A DNA stretch of 64,000 nucleotides. Origin: Candidatus Gastranaerophilales bacterium (GTDB lineage Bacteria > Cyanobacteriota > Vampirovibrionia > Gastranaerophilales > Gastranaerophilaceae). Location: contig CALUUK010000010.1 in NCBI GenBank assembly GCA_944323955.1, positions 1 to 64,000 of the forward strand, given 5' to 3'. The notes under the pieces were generated by a model. It was not told where the DNA came from. It saw nothing but the letters and a program-made list of their open reading frames with translations, and searched no databases. Positions 53,450-62,032 of this stretch are shown one piece after another (positions within the stretch are counted from its first letter, which is position 1; the number at the start of each line of letters is the position of its first letter). The translations under genes were made by a program, and so were the position numbers.

Positions 53450-55270
53450 ATGACGAATTTTTTAAATCCTGATGATTGTTTGAAATTATCTTTTAAACAA
53501 TCATTTGAAATTCTAAAGAATAAAATAGGAGCGGAAAATCTAAATAAAGCTCTTGATATTAATTATAAATATCCTTCCGTTATCTCGGGATATAAAGATA
53601 CTTCATGGTGCAAAACACTAAAAATAACAGGAATAAATCCGCGAATAACAAAGACCTTCTGGGGAATTATTAAATATGCTTTAACTTTTCCCGAAGCAGG
53701 AATACATATAATGCCTTTATTTAAAACAGGCGACGGAAGTTTATATGTTCAAAACTCCTGGGAATTAAATGACGATTTTTTAGATAAAGATTTGATACAA
53801 GCAGGTTATAAAACAGCGGAAGAACAATTAAAATTAATCATAAATATATTACATGCAATGAACAAAATCGTAGGATTTGACGCCTTGGCCCATTGTGATA
53901 ATTTTTCCCAAATTGTTCTGATTAATCCTTCTCTTTTCGAATGGGTAAAACTAAACGAAGAAAAAACAGCACAAATCCCGTATTGTGAAATTGATTATAA
54001 TCTGCTGTATAAAGATGTTGAAAAAATAATTATTGAAACCTTAAATTTAACTGAAGATATTTTTGAAAAAGACGAAGAAACAAGAAAAAATATCATCTTT
54101 CCCAAAAATGTTAATGAATTTCAAATAAGGATGAAACTAAGAAAAGCCATAAGAGATAAAGGATATGAGCCCGTGCCGGTAGTCGAGCATGCGCCTAATC
54201 GCCCAGTTATATTTAAGAGAATTGAGAAAAACAATGCCGAATCCTGGGCAGTATTTGAAGTTAGAGATAAAGAACAATCGGCAAAAATTTTTGGAGCAAT
54301 AACGCCATACAAACTTTATCCTACGGATAAAAACGGCTACCCCGAACAAAATAATATTTTAAAAGACAGCTGGGAATATTTTGCAAATCACATTAACGAT
54401 TTTCAGCAGGAATATAATTTCGATTTTTTAAGAGCGGATATGGCACATAACCAAATTGCCCACTCACATAATAATAAAGATAAAGATTACGGCTGCCCCG
54501 AACTGTGGGCTTATGTCAAAAAGAATATTCACAAAACAAAACCCTATTTTGCAACAGCTGCAGAAGCATTTTATTCAACATACTATATTGACGGTATTTC
54601 AGATATGATTAATAAAAATTTTGATATCGTTCTTGGAAATATGAATTTTAAAAATTTAAATACCGATTATATTAATTTTATTGATGATTTTATAAATCCT
54701 TTCAGAAAAAATTTCAACTTTTACCCTTGCGTCACTGTCTTTACAAATGACGGCGATATGGAAAGCCATAATATATTTTTTAAATCAAATAAAGAAAATC
54801 TTGCCCGTTATTTTATTTCCATGTTCCTTAATTTACCCTCTTATACGGGGATGGGGTTTGAACTCAGAGATATTAATCCTAAAAATAAAAATAATTATTC
54901 TTTTAACTATGTAAAAAAACAAATTCAGGATTATTCTTTCGGAACCAACCATGAATTTTTCGGACAATTGACAAAAATAAGACAAAAATATATTGATATG
55001 AAAAATATTATTGATAATTATGATTTGGATTTAATATATAGTCTGAATAATGACAAATCGCTGTGTTTCGAGTATTCTGGCAAAAAAATTTCTTATTTAA
55101 TTGCTGTTAATCTGAATGAAACAAATAATATTATCAGTTTAGAAAATAAATATAAAAATCTTAATTATGTATTTTCTCTTGAGGACAATGTAAAAGCAGA
55201 AATAAAAGAAAACGAAACAACTATAGATCTGAATCCATGGGAATTTGTAATCTATGAATACGAAAGATAA
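53450..55270 (+). CDS. GH13-like (alpha-amylase superfamily) hydrolase
   Basis: Cytosolic protein of 606 aa with an alpha-amylase-type barrel and a C-terminal beta domain (SYLIAVNLNETNNIIS). Conserved regions can be placed: GIHIMPLF and FDALAHCDNFSQ (region I-like), FDFLRADMAHNQ (region II; nucleophile likely Asp330), ATAAEAFYS (region III; acid Glu372) and VFTNDGDMESHN (region IV; Asp434). The spacing fits the family but the motifs are divergent, and the normal HGG or NH elements are altered. It probably acts on a special alpha-glucoside or transfers sugar. No good ribosome site is visible. It overlaps the methyltransferase gene by 17 bases. Confidence 0.78.
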   Translation: MTNFLNPDDCLKLSFKQSFEILKNKIGAENLNKALDINYKYPSVISGYKDTSWCKTLKITGINPRITKTFWGIIKYALTFPEAGIHIMPLFKTGDGSLYVQNSWELNDDFLDKDLIQAGYKTAEEQLKLIINILHAMNKIVGFDALAHCDNFSQIVLINPSLFEWVKLNEEKTAQIPYCEIDYNLLYKDVEKIIIETLNLTEDIFEKDEETRKNIIFPKNVNEFQIRMKLRKAIRDKGYEPVPVVEHAPNRPVIFKRIEKNNAESWAVFEVRDKEQSAKIFGAITPYKLYPTDKNGYPEQNNILKDSWEYFANHINDFQQEYNFDFLRADMAHNQIAHSHNNKDKDYGCPELWAYVKKNIHKTKPYFATAAEAFYSTYYIDGISDMINKNFDIVLGNMNFKNLNTDYINFIDDFINPFRKNFNFYPCVTVFTNDGDMESHNIFFKSNKENLARYFISMFLNLPSYTGMGFELRDINPKNKNNYSFNYVKKQIQDYSFGTNHEFFGQLTKIRQKYIDMKNIIDNYDLDLIYSLNNDKSLCFEYSGKKISYLIAVNLNETNNIISLENKYKNLNYVFSLEDNVKAEIKENETTIDLNPWEFVIYEYER

Positions 55271-55898
55271 AAACACACATATAACATCAAACATTATATG
55301 GAGCCGATTTGATAGTGAAGAAGATATATTTAAAAAAATATATGACAGAAACTTATGGCAGAGTAAATATTCCGCATCAGGAAAAGGATCTGAATATGAC
55401 AATACTAAGAATATATTGAAATCATTACCTGAATTATTCACAAATTTAAGAATTAAAACAATTATAGATGCACCCTGTGGTGATTATTTCTGGATGAAAG
55501 AATTAAAATACACTTTTGAAAAATATACGGGAGTTGATATAGTTGAAAAGTTAACGGAAAACAACCGTAAACACTACGGCAGCAGCAATATTGAATTTAA
55601 ATGTCTGGACTTAATAAAAACCGATTTACCCGCAGCAGATTTAATATTATGCCGCGATTGCTTCATTCATCTGCCTTTTGATAAAATATTTGCAATACTG
55701 AATAATTTTAAAAAGAGCGGTTCAAAGTATCTTATGACAACAACATATAAAAATACCTCCGTTAATGAAAATATTTATACCGGAGGTTTTAGAAAAATCA
55801 ACTTAGAAAAAGAACCTTTTAATTTTCCGCCCGCTGAAATTGAGATTAATGAAACAGAAGATAAATTTTTATCTTTATGGAGAATTTCAAATTTATGA
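55254..55898 (+). CDS. SAM-dependent methyltransferase
   Basis: Class I methyltransferase of 214 aa. SAM motif I is TIIDAPCGDYFWMKEL, motif II is YTGVDIVEKL (acidic residue for the ribose), and motif post-II is LDLIKTDLPAADLILCRDCFIHLPFD. The N-terminal 65 residues (WSRFDSEEDIFKKIYDRNLWQ) are of the type seen in methyltransferases acting on sugars or small molecules. It overlaps the hydrolase upstream and the SPASM gene downstream, so it belongs to the operon. The target is unknown. Confidence 0.88.
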   Translation: MNTKDKNTHITSNIIWSRFDSEEDIFKKIYDRNLWQSKYSASGKGSEYDNTKNILKSLPELFTNLRIKTIIDAPCGDYFWMKELKYTFEKYTGVDIVEKLTENNRKHYGSSNIEFKCLDLIKTDLPAADLILCRDCFIHLPFDKIFAILNNFKKSGSKYLMTTTYKNTSVNENIYTGGFRKINLEKEPFNFPPAEIEINETEDKFLSLWRISNL

Positions 55899-56866
55899 TT
55901 GAACTTCCTTTTCAAATGGATTTTGATTTGAATTTTATAAATAAAAATCCCGATAATAATGTTTTAAACAGAATATATTCCGAAATATCAAATATACTGC
56001 CAAACCCCGAAGTAAGAATTTTTATTCATACATTAAACAATGATATAGTTAATTTTCTGGAGAAATTGTATCTAAACGGAAATCATTGCAAAATTATTAT
56101 ACAAAACCCTGTTGCAGCTGATAACTTCAAAGAAATTTCCAAAAAATTTGAATTAAATATCAATATCACAGATGAAAATTATAATTTTGATTTATTAAAT
56201 GATTATATTTACAACCTGATTATACCCGTAAATATCAGCATAAATTTATACCGATACATAAAAAATATAAACAGTAAAAACATAACCAAAATTACAATTG
56301 AACATAATAATAAAAATGTAGAATATGAAAAATTAAAACAAGAAATAAACTTATTAAAAAAAGATACTTTAATAAGTTCAAAATGCTTTTTAATACCGTA
56401 TCTTGAAGAAAATGAGGCAGAGAAATATTACCTGAACAATAAAGCTGTAAGACCCTTTTTAACCTGCAGCGCACTATGGCTCAGTCCTGAAATTGATAAT
56501 GAAGGGAAAATAAATATGCCATGCTGCAATACAGGCATGTCAGTTTTAGACTTCGATTTTTTTGAAATTTGGAACAGCAGTGAAATAAATAACAAAAGAG
56601 AAATATTACAATTAAAAAAACAATTCAATATTTGTAAACACTGCAAAAAGTTCTATGAAAATAATTTTTTGATTGTTGAAGACACAATACTTGAATATAA
56701 AAATCATAAATTAATATTTGAGAATATTTTAAATCCCGTAAAATCTGCGCCTATTATAGGAATAATTCAAGAAAATAATATCTGTATGCCAACTCCGATA
56801 TATTCGGAGGAAGAACTGAAAGATATAAGCAGCAGCGGATTAAATCTTACTGTTATATTAAAGTGA
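55895..56866 (+). CDS. SPASM-only paralogue lacking radical SAM cysteines
   Basis: Protein of 323 aa; ATG 55895 has GGAGA 12 bases upstream, an alternative ATG lies at 55877. The N-terminus IELPFQMDFDLNFINKNPDNN aligns with the start of the radical SAM enzyme at 51305 (INLPFEMEFILNLTYRCN), but none of the three cluster cysteines is present. The middle keeps a barrel-like pattern. The C-terminus keeps the SPASM Cys pattern (CSALWLSPEIDNEGKINMPCC, FFEIWNSSEI, then ICKHCKKFY) and the same tail (TPIYSEEELKDI). It is therefore a duplicated enzyme that lost radical chemistry but may still hold an auxiliary Fe-S cluster, perhaps as a partner or regulator of the active one. Confidence 0.82.
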   Translation: MIELPFQMDFDLNFINKNPDNNVLNRIYSEISNILPNPEVRIFIHTLNNDIVNFLEKLYLNGNHCKIIIQNPVAADNFKEISKKFELNINITDENYNFDLLNDYIYNLIIPVNISINLYRYIKNINSKNITKITIEHNNKNVEYEKLKQEINLLKKDTLISSKCFLIPYLEENEAEKYYLNNKAVRPFLTCSALWLSPEIDNEGKINMPCCNTGMSVLDFDFFEIWNSSEINNKREILQLKKQFNICKHCKKFYENNFLIVEDTILEYKNHKLIFENILNPVKSAPIIGIIQENNICMPTPIYSEEELKDISSSGLNLTVILK

Positions 56867-56890
56867 AATATAATTTTTGCCTGACATTTG

Positions 56891-56919
56891 TTGATATATT
56901 GCTATATCGGTGATATAAA
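56891..56919 (+). promoter_or_regulatory. Sigma-70-type promoter of thrS
   Basis: TTGATA, 17-base spacer, TATAAA, then a leader of about 20 bases to the ATG. Close to consensus. The leader is too short for a T-box or other riboswitch. Confidence 0.7.
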
Positions 56920-56946
56920 ATTATATAAGATATGAAGGGAAAAATT

Positions 56947-58728
56947 ATGGAAAAGAATCAGGAAAATTTGCATATTTTAAGACACTCGGCATCACATATT
57001 ATGGCGCAAGCGGTACAAACCCTGTTCCCTAGTGCAAAACTTGCAATAGGGCCCGCTATAGATAACGGTTTTTATTATGACTTTGACCTCGAAGGACATT
57101 CCTTTACCGAAGAAGATTTACTAAAAATCGAAAATGAGATAAAAAATATTCTTAAACATAATTTGACCTTTGAAAAATATGAAATTCCCGATGTTCAAAA
57201 ACAAATAGATGAATTTAAGGCTCAAGGCGAAATATATAAAGCAGAACTTCTTGAAGAACACAAGAATGATAATCCCACATTGTATCTAACAAAAGACAAA
57301 GACGGAAATATATTGTTTAACGATTTGTGTTCAGGACCGCATGTTCCAAATTCATCATTTATAAAAGCAAATTCAATAAAACTTTTAAAAGTAGCAGGCG
57401 CATACTGGCGCGGCAATGAAAAAAACAAAATGCTGCAAAGAATATATGCCACAGCATTCTGGAATAAAGAAGATTTAGATTCTTATTTAAAAATGCTTGA
57501 AGAAGCACAAAAAAGAGATCACAGAAAACTCGGCACACAGCTGGATTTATTCTCTGTAAGAGATGAAATCGGAGGCGGCCTTGTATTATGGCACCCGAAT
57601 TTAGCTGTTGTTCGTGAAGAAATTGAAAACTATTGGAGAACGGAACACAGAAAAAGAGGTTATGTAATCGTAAATACACCGCAGATAGCAAAATCAAAAC
57701 TGTGGGAAATTTCAGGCCACATTGACCACTATAAAGAAAATATGTTCTTCATCCAAAAAGAAAATGAAGAAGATGACCAATTTATAGTAAAACCTATGAA
57801 CTGCCCGTTCCATATAATGATTTATCAGGCAAACAGATATTCATACCGTTCATTGCCGTTAAGAATGGCAGAACTCGGAACCGTATACAGAAAAGAGAAA
57901 TCAGGTGCATTATCAGGTTTAACCCGTGTTCAAGGTTTTACTCAGGATGATGCGCATGTATTCTGTACACCCGAGCAGCTTGTTGATGAAATAAACGCTA
58001 TTATTGATTTTGTAGCGGATACAATGAAAATCTTTAATATGGAATTTGAAGTTGAACTTTCAACAAGACCGGAAAGCTATGTAGGTGAACTCTCAAACTG
58101 GGAGCTTGCAGAAGCCGGCTTAAAAGAAGCAATGGATAAACGCGGAATGTCATACGAAATTAATGAAGGTGACGGAGCTTTCTACGGACCGAAAATTGAC
58201 TTTAAGGTAAAAGATGCAATAGGCAGAACATGGCAATGTGCTACTATTCAGCTTGATTTTAATCTGCCTGAAAGATTTGAAATAAAATATCAGGACAAAG
58301 ACGGACAGATGAAGACCCCTGTTATGCTTCACAGAGTTATCTTCGGTTCAATGGAACGCTTCCACGGTATTTTAATAGAACACTATGCAGGCGCATTCCC
58401 AATGTGGCTTGCTCCTATGCAGGTTGCTGTTGTTCCTATTGCAGAAAGACATAATGATTATGCTAATGAAGTATATAATAAACTTCGCTCTAAAGGTATA
58501 AGAGTAAAACTTGATGACCGTTCGGAAAGTATGGGCTATAAGATAAGAGAAGCACTGCAAGGTAACAAAATTCCTTATGTTCTTGTTACGGGCGACAAGG
58601 AAATTGAAAACAATCAGGTAGCCGTAAGAATCCGCGGCATAGGTGAAGCAGGTACAATGACAGTTGATGAGTTTATACAAAAAGCAGAAGATAAGATTAA
58701 AACAAGAACTCAGGACTTGAATTTATAA
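56947..58728 (+). CDS. thrS: Threonyl-tRNA synthetase (no TGS domain)
   Basis: Charges tRNA-Thr with threonine. The product is 593 aa from ATG 56947, preceded by AAGGGA; an upstream ATG at 56932 is less likely. The editing (N2/tRNA-SAD) domain is complete, with HILRHSASHIMAQAV (HxxxH) and CSGPHVPNSS. The class II core has KPMNCPFHIMIYQ (zinc Cys), TVYRKEKSGALSGLTRVQGFTQDDAH, and ALSTRPESYVG; the anticodon domain is at the C-terminus (LAPMQVAVVPI). Canonical bacterial enzymes are near 640 aa and begin with a TGS domain of about 60 residues, missing here. This shorter form exists in several lineages. Confidence 0.95.
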   Translation: MEKNQENLHILRHSASHIMAQAVQTLFPSAKLAIGPAIDNGFYYDFDLEGHSFTEEDLLKIENEIKNILKHNLTFEKYEIPDVQKQIDEFKAQGEIYKAELLEEHKNDNPTLYLTKDKDGNILFNDLCSGPHVPNSSFIKANSIKLLKVAGAYWRGNEKNKMLQRIYATAFWNKEDLDSYLKMLEEAQKRDHRKLGTQLDLFSVRDEIGGGLVLWHPNLAVVREEIENYWRTEHRKRGYVIVNTPQIAKSKLWEISGHIDHYKENMFFIQKENEEDDQFIVKPMNCPFHIMIYQANRYSYRSLPLRMAELGTVYRKEKSGALSGLTRVQGFTQDDAHVFCTPEQLVDEINAIIDFVADTMKIFNMEFEVELSTRPESYVGELSNWELAEAGLKEAMDKRGMSYEINEGDGAFYGPKIDFKVKDAIGRTWQCATIQLDFNLPERFEIKYQDKDGQMKTPVMLHRVIFGSMERFHGILIEHYAGAFPMWLAPMQVAVVPIAERHNDYANEVYNKLRSKGIRVKLDDRSESMGYKIREALQGNKIPYVLVTGDKEIENNQVAVRIRGIGEAGTMTVDEFIQKAEDKIKTRTQDLNL

Positions 58729-58733
58729 GAAAC

Positions 58734-58767
58734 TAAAAAACAGAGCTACTAAATGCTCTGTTTTTTT
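58734..58767. terminator. Bidirectional terminator between thrS and ispF
   Basis: AAACAGAGC, loop TACTAAAT, GCTCTGTTT, with an A-run before and a T-run after, between two converging genes. Confidence 0.9.
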
Positions 58768-59242
58768 ATGCTTTTCTTAAAAGAACAACTGCCTGCGCGG
58801 CAATCGCTTTTTTTTCGCCGACAGAGTCTTGCTCTTCCATTGTTTTAGCTTTAATTGAAATTAAGTCCTTCTCTATATCCAAAACCGAGGCGATTTTTTC
58901 CTGCATTAAAGGAATAAACGGCTTCATTTTAGGTTCCTGCGCCATAATTGTAGTATCCAGATTATTTATTACATATCCCTTATCTTTTACGACAGAATAT
59001 GCTTTTTGAAGCAGAATAAGACTGTCAATATCTTTATATTTTTCATCGTTATCAGGGAAATGCACTCCTATATCACCGAGCGCCAGAGCCCCGAACAAAG
59101 CATCAATAATAGCATGCAAAAGAGCATCCGCATCCGAATGTCCTGACAGCCCTTTTTCATACGGAATATCAATCCCGCCGAGAATAAGTTTTCTGCCCTC
59201 AACAAGTTTATGCAAATCAAATCCCTGACCTATTCTATACAT
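58766..59242 (-). CDS. ispF: 2-C-methyl-D-erythritol 2,4-cyclodiphosphate synthase
   Basis: IspF catalyses the cyclisation step of the MEP isoprenoid pathway. It is 158 aa, the usual length. YRIGQGFDLHKL (zinc Asp and His), LSGHSDADALLHAIIDALFGALALGDIG and HFPD are its signatures; the C-terminal motif is IKAKTMEEQDSVGEKKAIAAQ. ATG 59242 is chosen because GGGGGC precedes it and the protein then starts MYRIGQ, as in homologues; an in-frame ATG at 59257 is possible. It overlaps the HAD gene by 8 bases. The operon is NUDIX-HAD-ispF. Confidence 0.95.
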   Translation of the reverse strand: MYRIGQGFDLHKLVEGRKLILGGIDIPYEKGLSGHSDADALLHAIIDALFGALALGDIGVHFPDNDEKYKDIDSLILLQKAYSVVKDKGYVINNLDTTIMAQEPKMKPFIPLMQEKIASVLDIEKDLISIKAKTMEEQDSVGEKKAIAAQAVVLLRKA

Positions 59243-60035
59243 CTTGCCCCCATACAAATTTATTTATTGCTTTTACAAACCCGTCATTTTGAACGCTGTC
59301 AGCAACATAATCCGCAGCTTTTTTTATTTCTTCGGTGCCGTTCCCCATAGCAACGCCGACTCCTGCGGTTTGTACCATTTCTATATCATTATTCTGGTCG
59401 CCGATTGCAAGAACTTCATCAATATTTAATCCGAACTTATCTGCCAGAAACTTAACCGCATTACCTTTTGTAGCTTCTTTATTTGCTATTTCGCAAAAAT
59501 AATCAAAAGATTTAACAATATATATCTGGGGATACTTTGCTCTTAATTCACTTATTAAATCATCAATAAATTTCACATCATAACGTATTGCAAGCATTTT
59601 ATTTAATTTTGAGAAATCAAGTTCATCAAACGAGTCAACTTTAAAATAATCAATACCCTTATCACCGATATAATCTTTTATATATTCGTCATCATCTTCC
59701 ACATAAAGCCTGTCTTCAACATAAACATTCAGATGGATATTTCTTTTTTTAAAATCATTTATAATTTCGCGTGCTATTTCGGGATTCAAATATTTAACCT
59801 GCAATATATCGCCCTCATAATTGCAAACCAAACCGCCTTGATATCCGACAATAGGACATTTAACACCTGCCAAATCCGCAATATATTTTGCACTTGAAAA
59901 AGTTCTGCCCGTTGCAATTACAACTTTAATACCATTATCGTCAAGTTTTTTTATGCATTCTTTAACTCCTGCAGAAATACCGTTTTGAGGAGTATATATA
60001 GTCCCGTCAATATCAGTCACTACCATCTTTATCAT
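59235..60035 (-). CDS. HAD hydrolase, Cof/YidA type
   Basis: Sugar-phosphate/phosphatase-like HAD protein of 266 aa with a C2B-type cap. Motif I is VVTDIDGTIYTP, motif II is VIATGRTFSSAKYI, motif III is the Lys near ATKGNAVKFL, and motif IV is LAIGDQNNDIEMVQTAGVGVAMGNG. All catalytic residues are present. It could dephosphorylate sugar phosphates, FMN or pyridoxal phosphate. It overlaps the NUDIX gene by 4 bases and ispF by 8. Confidence 0.93.
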   Translation of the reverse strand: MIKMVVTDIDGTIYTPQNGISAGVKECIKKLDDNGIKVVIATGRTFSSAKYIADLAGVKCPIVGYQGGLVCNYEGDILQVKYLNPEIAREIINDFKKRNIHLNVYVEDRLYVEDDDEYIKDYIGDKGIDYFKVDSFDELDFSKLNKMLAIRYDVKFIDDLISELRAKYPQIYIVKSFDYFCEIANKEATKGNAVKFLADKFGLNIDEVLAIGDQNNDIEMVQTAGVGVAMGNGTEEIKKAADYVADSVQNDGFVKAINKFVWGQDV

Positions 60036-60562
60036 AATTTATACGCCCTCATTAGTGCAGCAATGGTTTTAGAATCATTTATAATACCTGTTTTAACCAT
60101 ATTAAAAACTTCATCTTTATCAATTTCAACATAATCAAGTATTTCACCCTCATCAAGATGCTGCCCCTTAAAAGAAAGGTCAGACGCCTTAAACAGATAA
60201 AGTTTTTCATTGCAAAACCCGGGACTTGTCCAGATAAAACCTAAAGATTCCCATCTTTGCGCAACATAACCTGTTTCTTCTTCAAGCTCCCGTTTCGCTG
60301 CGGATATAACATCTTCTCCGGTTTTATCAAGTTTTCCGGCAGGAAGCTCATATAAAACTTCTTGTGCGGGATACCTGAACTGTTTAACCATCAAAATTTT
60401 CCCGTCTTTCTCCGCAGCAATAACGACTCCGCCGTTATGATGAACAACTTCTCTTATTGTTTTACGGTTATCTGAAAGTTCGACGTCGTCTTTTGTTATT
60501 TTAAAGACTTTTCCGTCATATATTTGTTTTGATGATAATGTTTTTTCAACCAATTTTGCCAT
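60032..60562 (-). CDS. NUDIX hydrolase (ADP-ribose pyrophosphatase type)
   Basis: NUDIX enzyme of 176 aa. The box reads AGKLDKTGEDVISAAKRELEEETGY, matching GxxxxxExxxxxxxREUxEExGU except that the first Glu is placed as in ADP-ribose pyrophosphatases, with LPAGK before it. KVFKITKDDVELSDNR and FCNEKLYLFKASDL are further marks of the NudF group. It probably cleaves ADP-ribose or ADP-sugars. No ribosome site is at normal spacing, and TATAAT lies 6 bases before the ATG, suggesting a leaderless message. It is the first gene of an operon with the HAD and ispF. Confidence 0.93.
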   Translation of the reverse strand: MAKLVEKTLSSKQIYDGKVFKITKDDVELSDNRKTIREVVHHNGGVVIAAEKDGKILMVKQFRYPAQEVLYELPAGKLDKTGEDVISAAKRELEEETGYVAQRWESLGFIWTSPGFCNEKLYLFKASDLSFKGQHLDEGEILDYVEIDKDEVFNMVKTGIINDSKTIAALMRAYKL

Positions 60563-60568
60563 AAAAAA

Positions 60569-60596
60569 ATTATACCTTAAAAATTTATATTATAAT
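60569..60596. promoter_or_regulatory. Divergent -10 boxes for two leaderless starts
   Basis: TATAAT on the minus strand at 60569-60574 lies 6 bases before the NUDIX ATG (60562). TATAAT on the plus strand at 60591-60596 lies 6 bases before the ATG at 60603. The 40-base gap has no good ribosome site for either gene. Confidence 0.5.
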
Positions 60597-60602
60597 TTAT
60601 TT

Positions 60603-61328
60603 ATGAACGAAAAAAACATAATAGCTTTTTGGGGATATCCTCACCCTAAAATAATAGAAAAATATAAAAGAAGCTATCCGCAGGCTCAATGGATAGATGT
60701 AGATATAGATTACAATTTTGCACAGCAAGATATTCTTCCGGAATCATACTGCGCAATTATGAAAAACATTATAAACGGAGTATTTCACTATAAAGATAAA
60801 CTTATAACAATAATTGCACCCATTGGGAAAGACAAATGCGACAGCGGATGGTTTGCCGCGGAACTGCTTAAAGATATGGGATTTCCGGTTGTAATATCAT
60901 CCTTTGAAGAAAAAACATACAAACGCGATATTAAAATATCAACATCAAATCTGCCTTTGCGACAGAAAGTAGAACTTATAACAAAGAATATCTATAATCC
61001 TCAAACACTCGAAATAAAACAGTGTAAAGCAAAATTCGGATTTTGGGGCGTTCCGCCGAATGACCTTTCAATATTGGAATTATTCCCGAATGAAACCCAT
61101 GTATACGGCTGGACAAGATGCGTTGAAGCAATGACTCCTGCTGATATTGAACTTGAAATGCATATAGATAAAAATGTCCCGACGGTATTTTATTCGCAGT
61201 CTTTTTGTTCAAAAGCGCAGCTCGCAAAATATCTGGCGGATAAATATAACGGGCTTTATATTGATATTGACGATTGTGCAACAAATTCAACAAAAGCAAA
61301 AATTGAAGCATTTTTGAGGCTCAGATGA
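60603..61328 (+). CDS. Unknown Cys-containing partner of activase
   Basis: I do not recognise a family by motif. Soluble protein of 241 aa made of two similar halves, each beginning with a strand and FWG turn: IIAFWGYPHPKIIEKY (near 7) and KFGFWGVPPNDLSILELF (near 145). Five cysteines are scattered (DKCDSGW, IKQCKAK, TRCVEAM, SFCSKAQ, DDCATNS). It overlaps the next gene by 4 bases, which encodes an Fe-S ASKHA activase, so it is likely the protein served by that activase or a cofactor-binding partner. No ribosome site; TATAAT lies 6 bases before the ATG. Confidence 0.75.
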   Translation: MNEKNIIAFWGYPHPKIIEKYKRSYPQAQWIDVDIDYNFAQQDILPESYCAIMKNIINGVFHYKDKLITIIAPIGKDKCDSGWFAAELLKDMGFPVVISSFEEKTYKRDIKISTSNLPLRQKVELITKNIYNPQTLEIKQCKAKFGFWGVPPNDLSILELFPNETHVYGWTRCVEAMTPADIELEMHIDKNVPTVFYSQSFCSKAQLAKYLADKYNGLYIDIDDCATNSTKAKIEAFLRLR

Positions 61329-62032
61329 AAGATATAAATATAGTAATCGATGCAGGTACGACCTGGTCAAAAATAATTGAAAAAACTTCATCAAATTTGA
61401 TGAAAGATTTTAGTCATTGTCTCATAAAAAATGAAAACTGGCTTAAATATTACATATTGCCTTCATCGCAGTTAAAAAATATTAATTTCAAATTTTCGAA
61501 AGCAACGGGACATATGTCTTTAAGTATGCTCAATTCAAAAGAAGATTACGAAAACGAAGTAATCGCGCTTATAAAAGGATTCAGAAACCGTATAAAAGAA
61601 GATGCCGTTATTCTTGATATGGGAAGCAGAGATTCCAAGTGGGCGAAATTTAAGAATGAAAAATTTAAAGACTTAGACTGGAACAGCTCCTGTTCAAGTT
61701 CAACGGGAGCAACTGTTGAAATGCTTCTTAAATTTTATAATATAAATGTTTCGGAACTTTCTTTCCAAAAAGAAAAATATACAATAACCTGCGGAATATT
61801 CGGGCTTGAAAAAATTATGGATGACATTGCAAAGGGAAATGAAGCCAAAACTGCAATATCTAAATTTGTACACGGTATTGCTTATAACGCCTGGCAGTTT
61901 GCAAAAAAACCCGAAAAATTATATCTTTCAGGCGGTTTTTGTGAAAATCAATGTTTTATCGACTCTCTCTCAAATTACTGTGAAGTGGTTCCTCTGGGCA
62001 GATTTTTATTATGCGAAGGCATTATGAATTAA
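61325..62032 (+). CDS. ASKHA ATPase of the BcrAD/BadFG/HgdC activase family
   Basis: Activator ATPase of 235 aa, near the length of HgdC-type proteins, which use ATP to push an electron into a 2-hydroxyacyl-CoA dehydratase or benzoyl-CoA reductase. The phosphate-1 loop is NIVIDAGTTWSKIIEK, phosphate-2 is VILDMGSRDSKWAKF, and adenosine is YLSGGFCENQCFI. Two cysteines lie where the dimer-bridging [4Fe-4S] cluster of HgdC is held: SSCSSSTGATVEML and YTITCGIFGLEK. GAGG lies before the ATG. No dehydratase gene is nearby, so the 241-aa protein before it is the only candidate target. Confidence 0.85.
   Translation: MKDINIVIDAGTTWSKIIEKTSSNLMKDFSHCLIKNENWLKYYILPSSQLKNINFKFSKATGHMSLSMLNSKEDYENEVIALIKGFRNRIKEDAVILDMGSRDSKWAKFKNEKFKDLDWNSSCSSSTGATVEMLLKFYNINVSELSFQKEKYTITCGIFGLEKIMDDIAKGNEAKTAISKFVHGIAYNAWQFAKKPEKLYLSGGFCENQCFIDSLSNYCEVVPLGRFLLCEGIMN

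Noticed and set aside
56867-56946. T-box or other riboswitch in front of thrS
   Set aside because: A good promoter lies only about 30 bases before the start codon, so there is no room for a structured leader.
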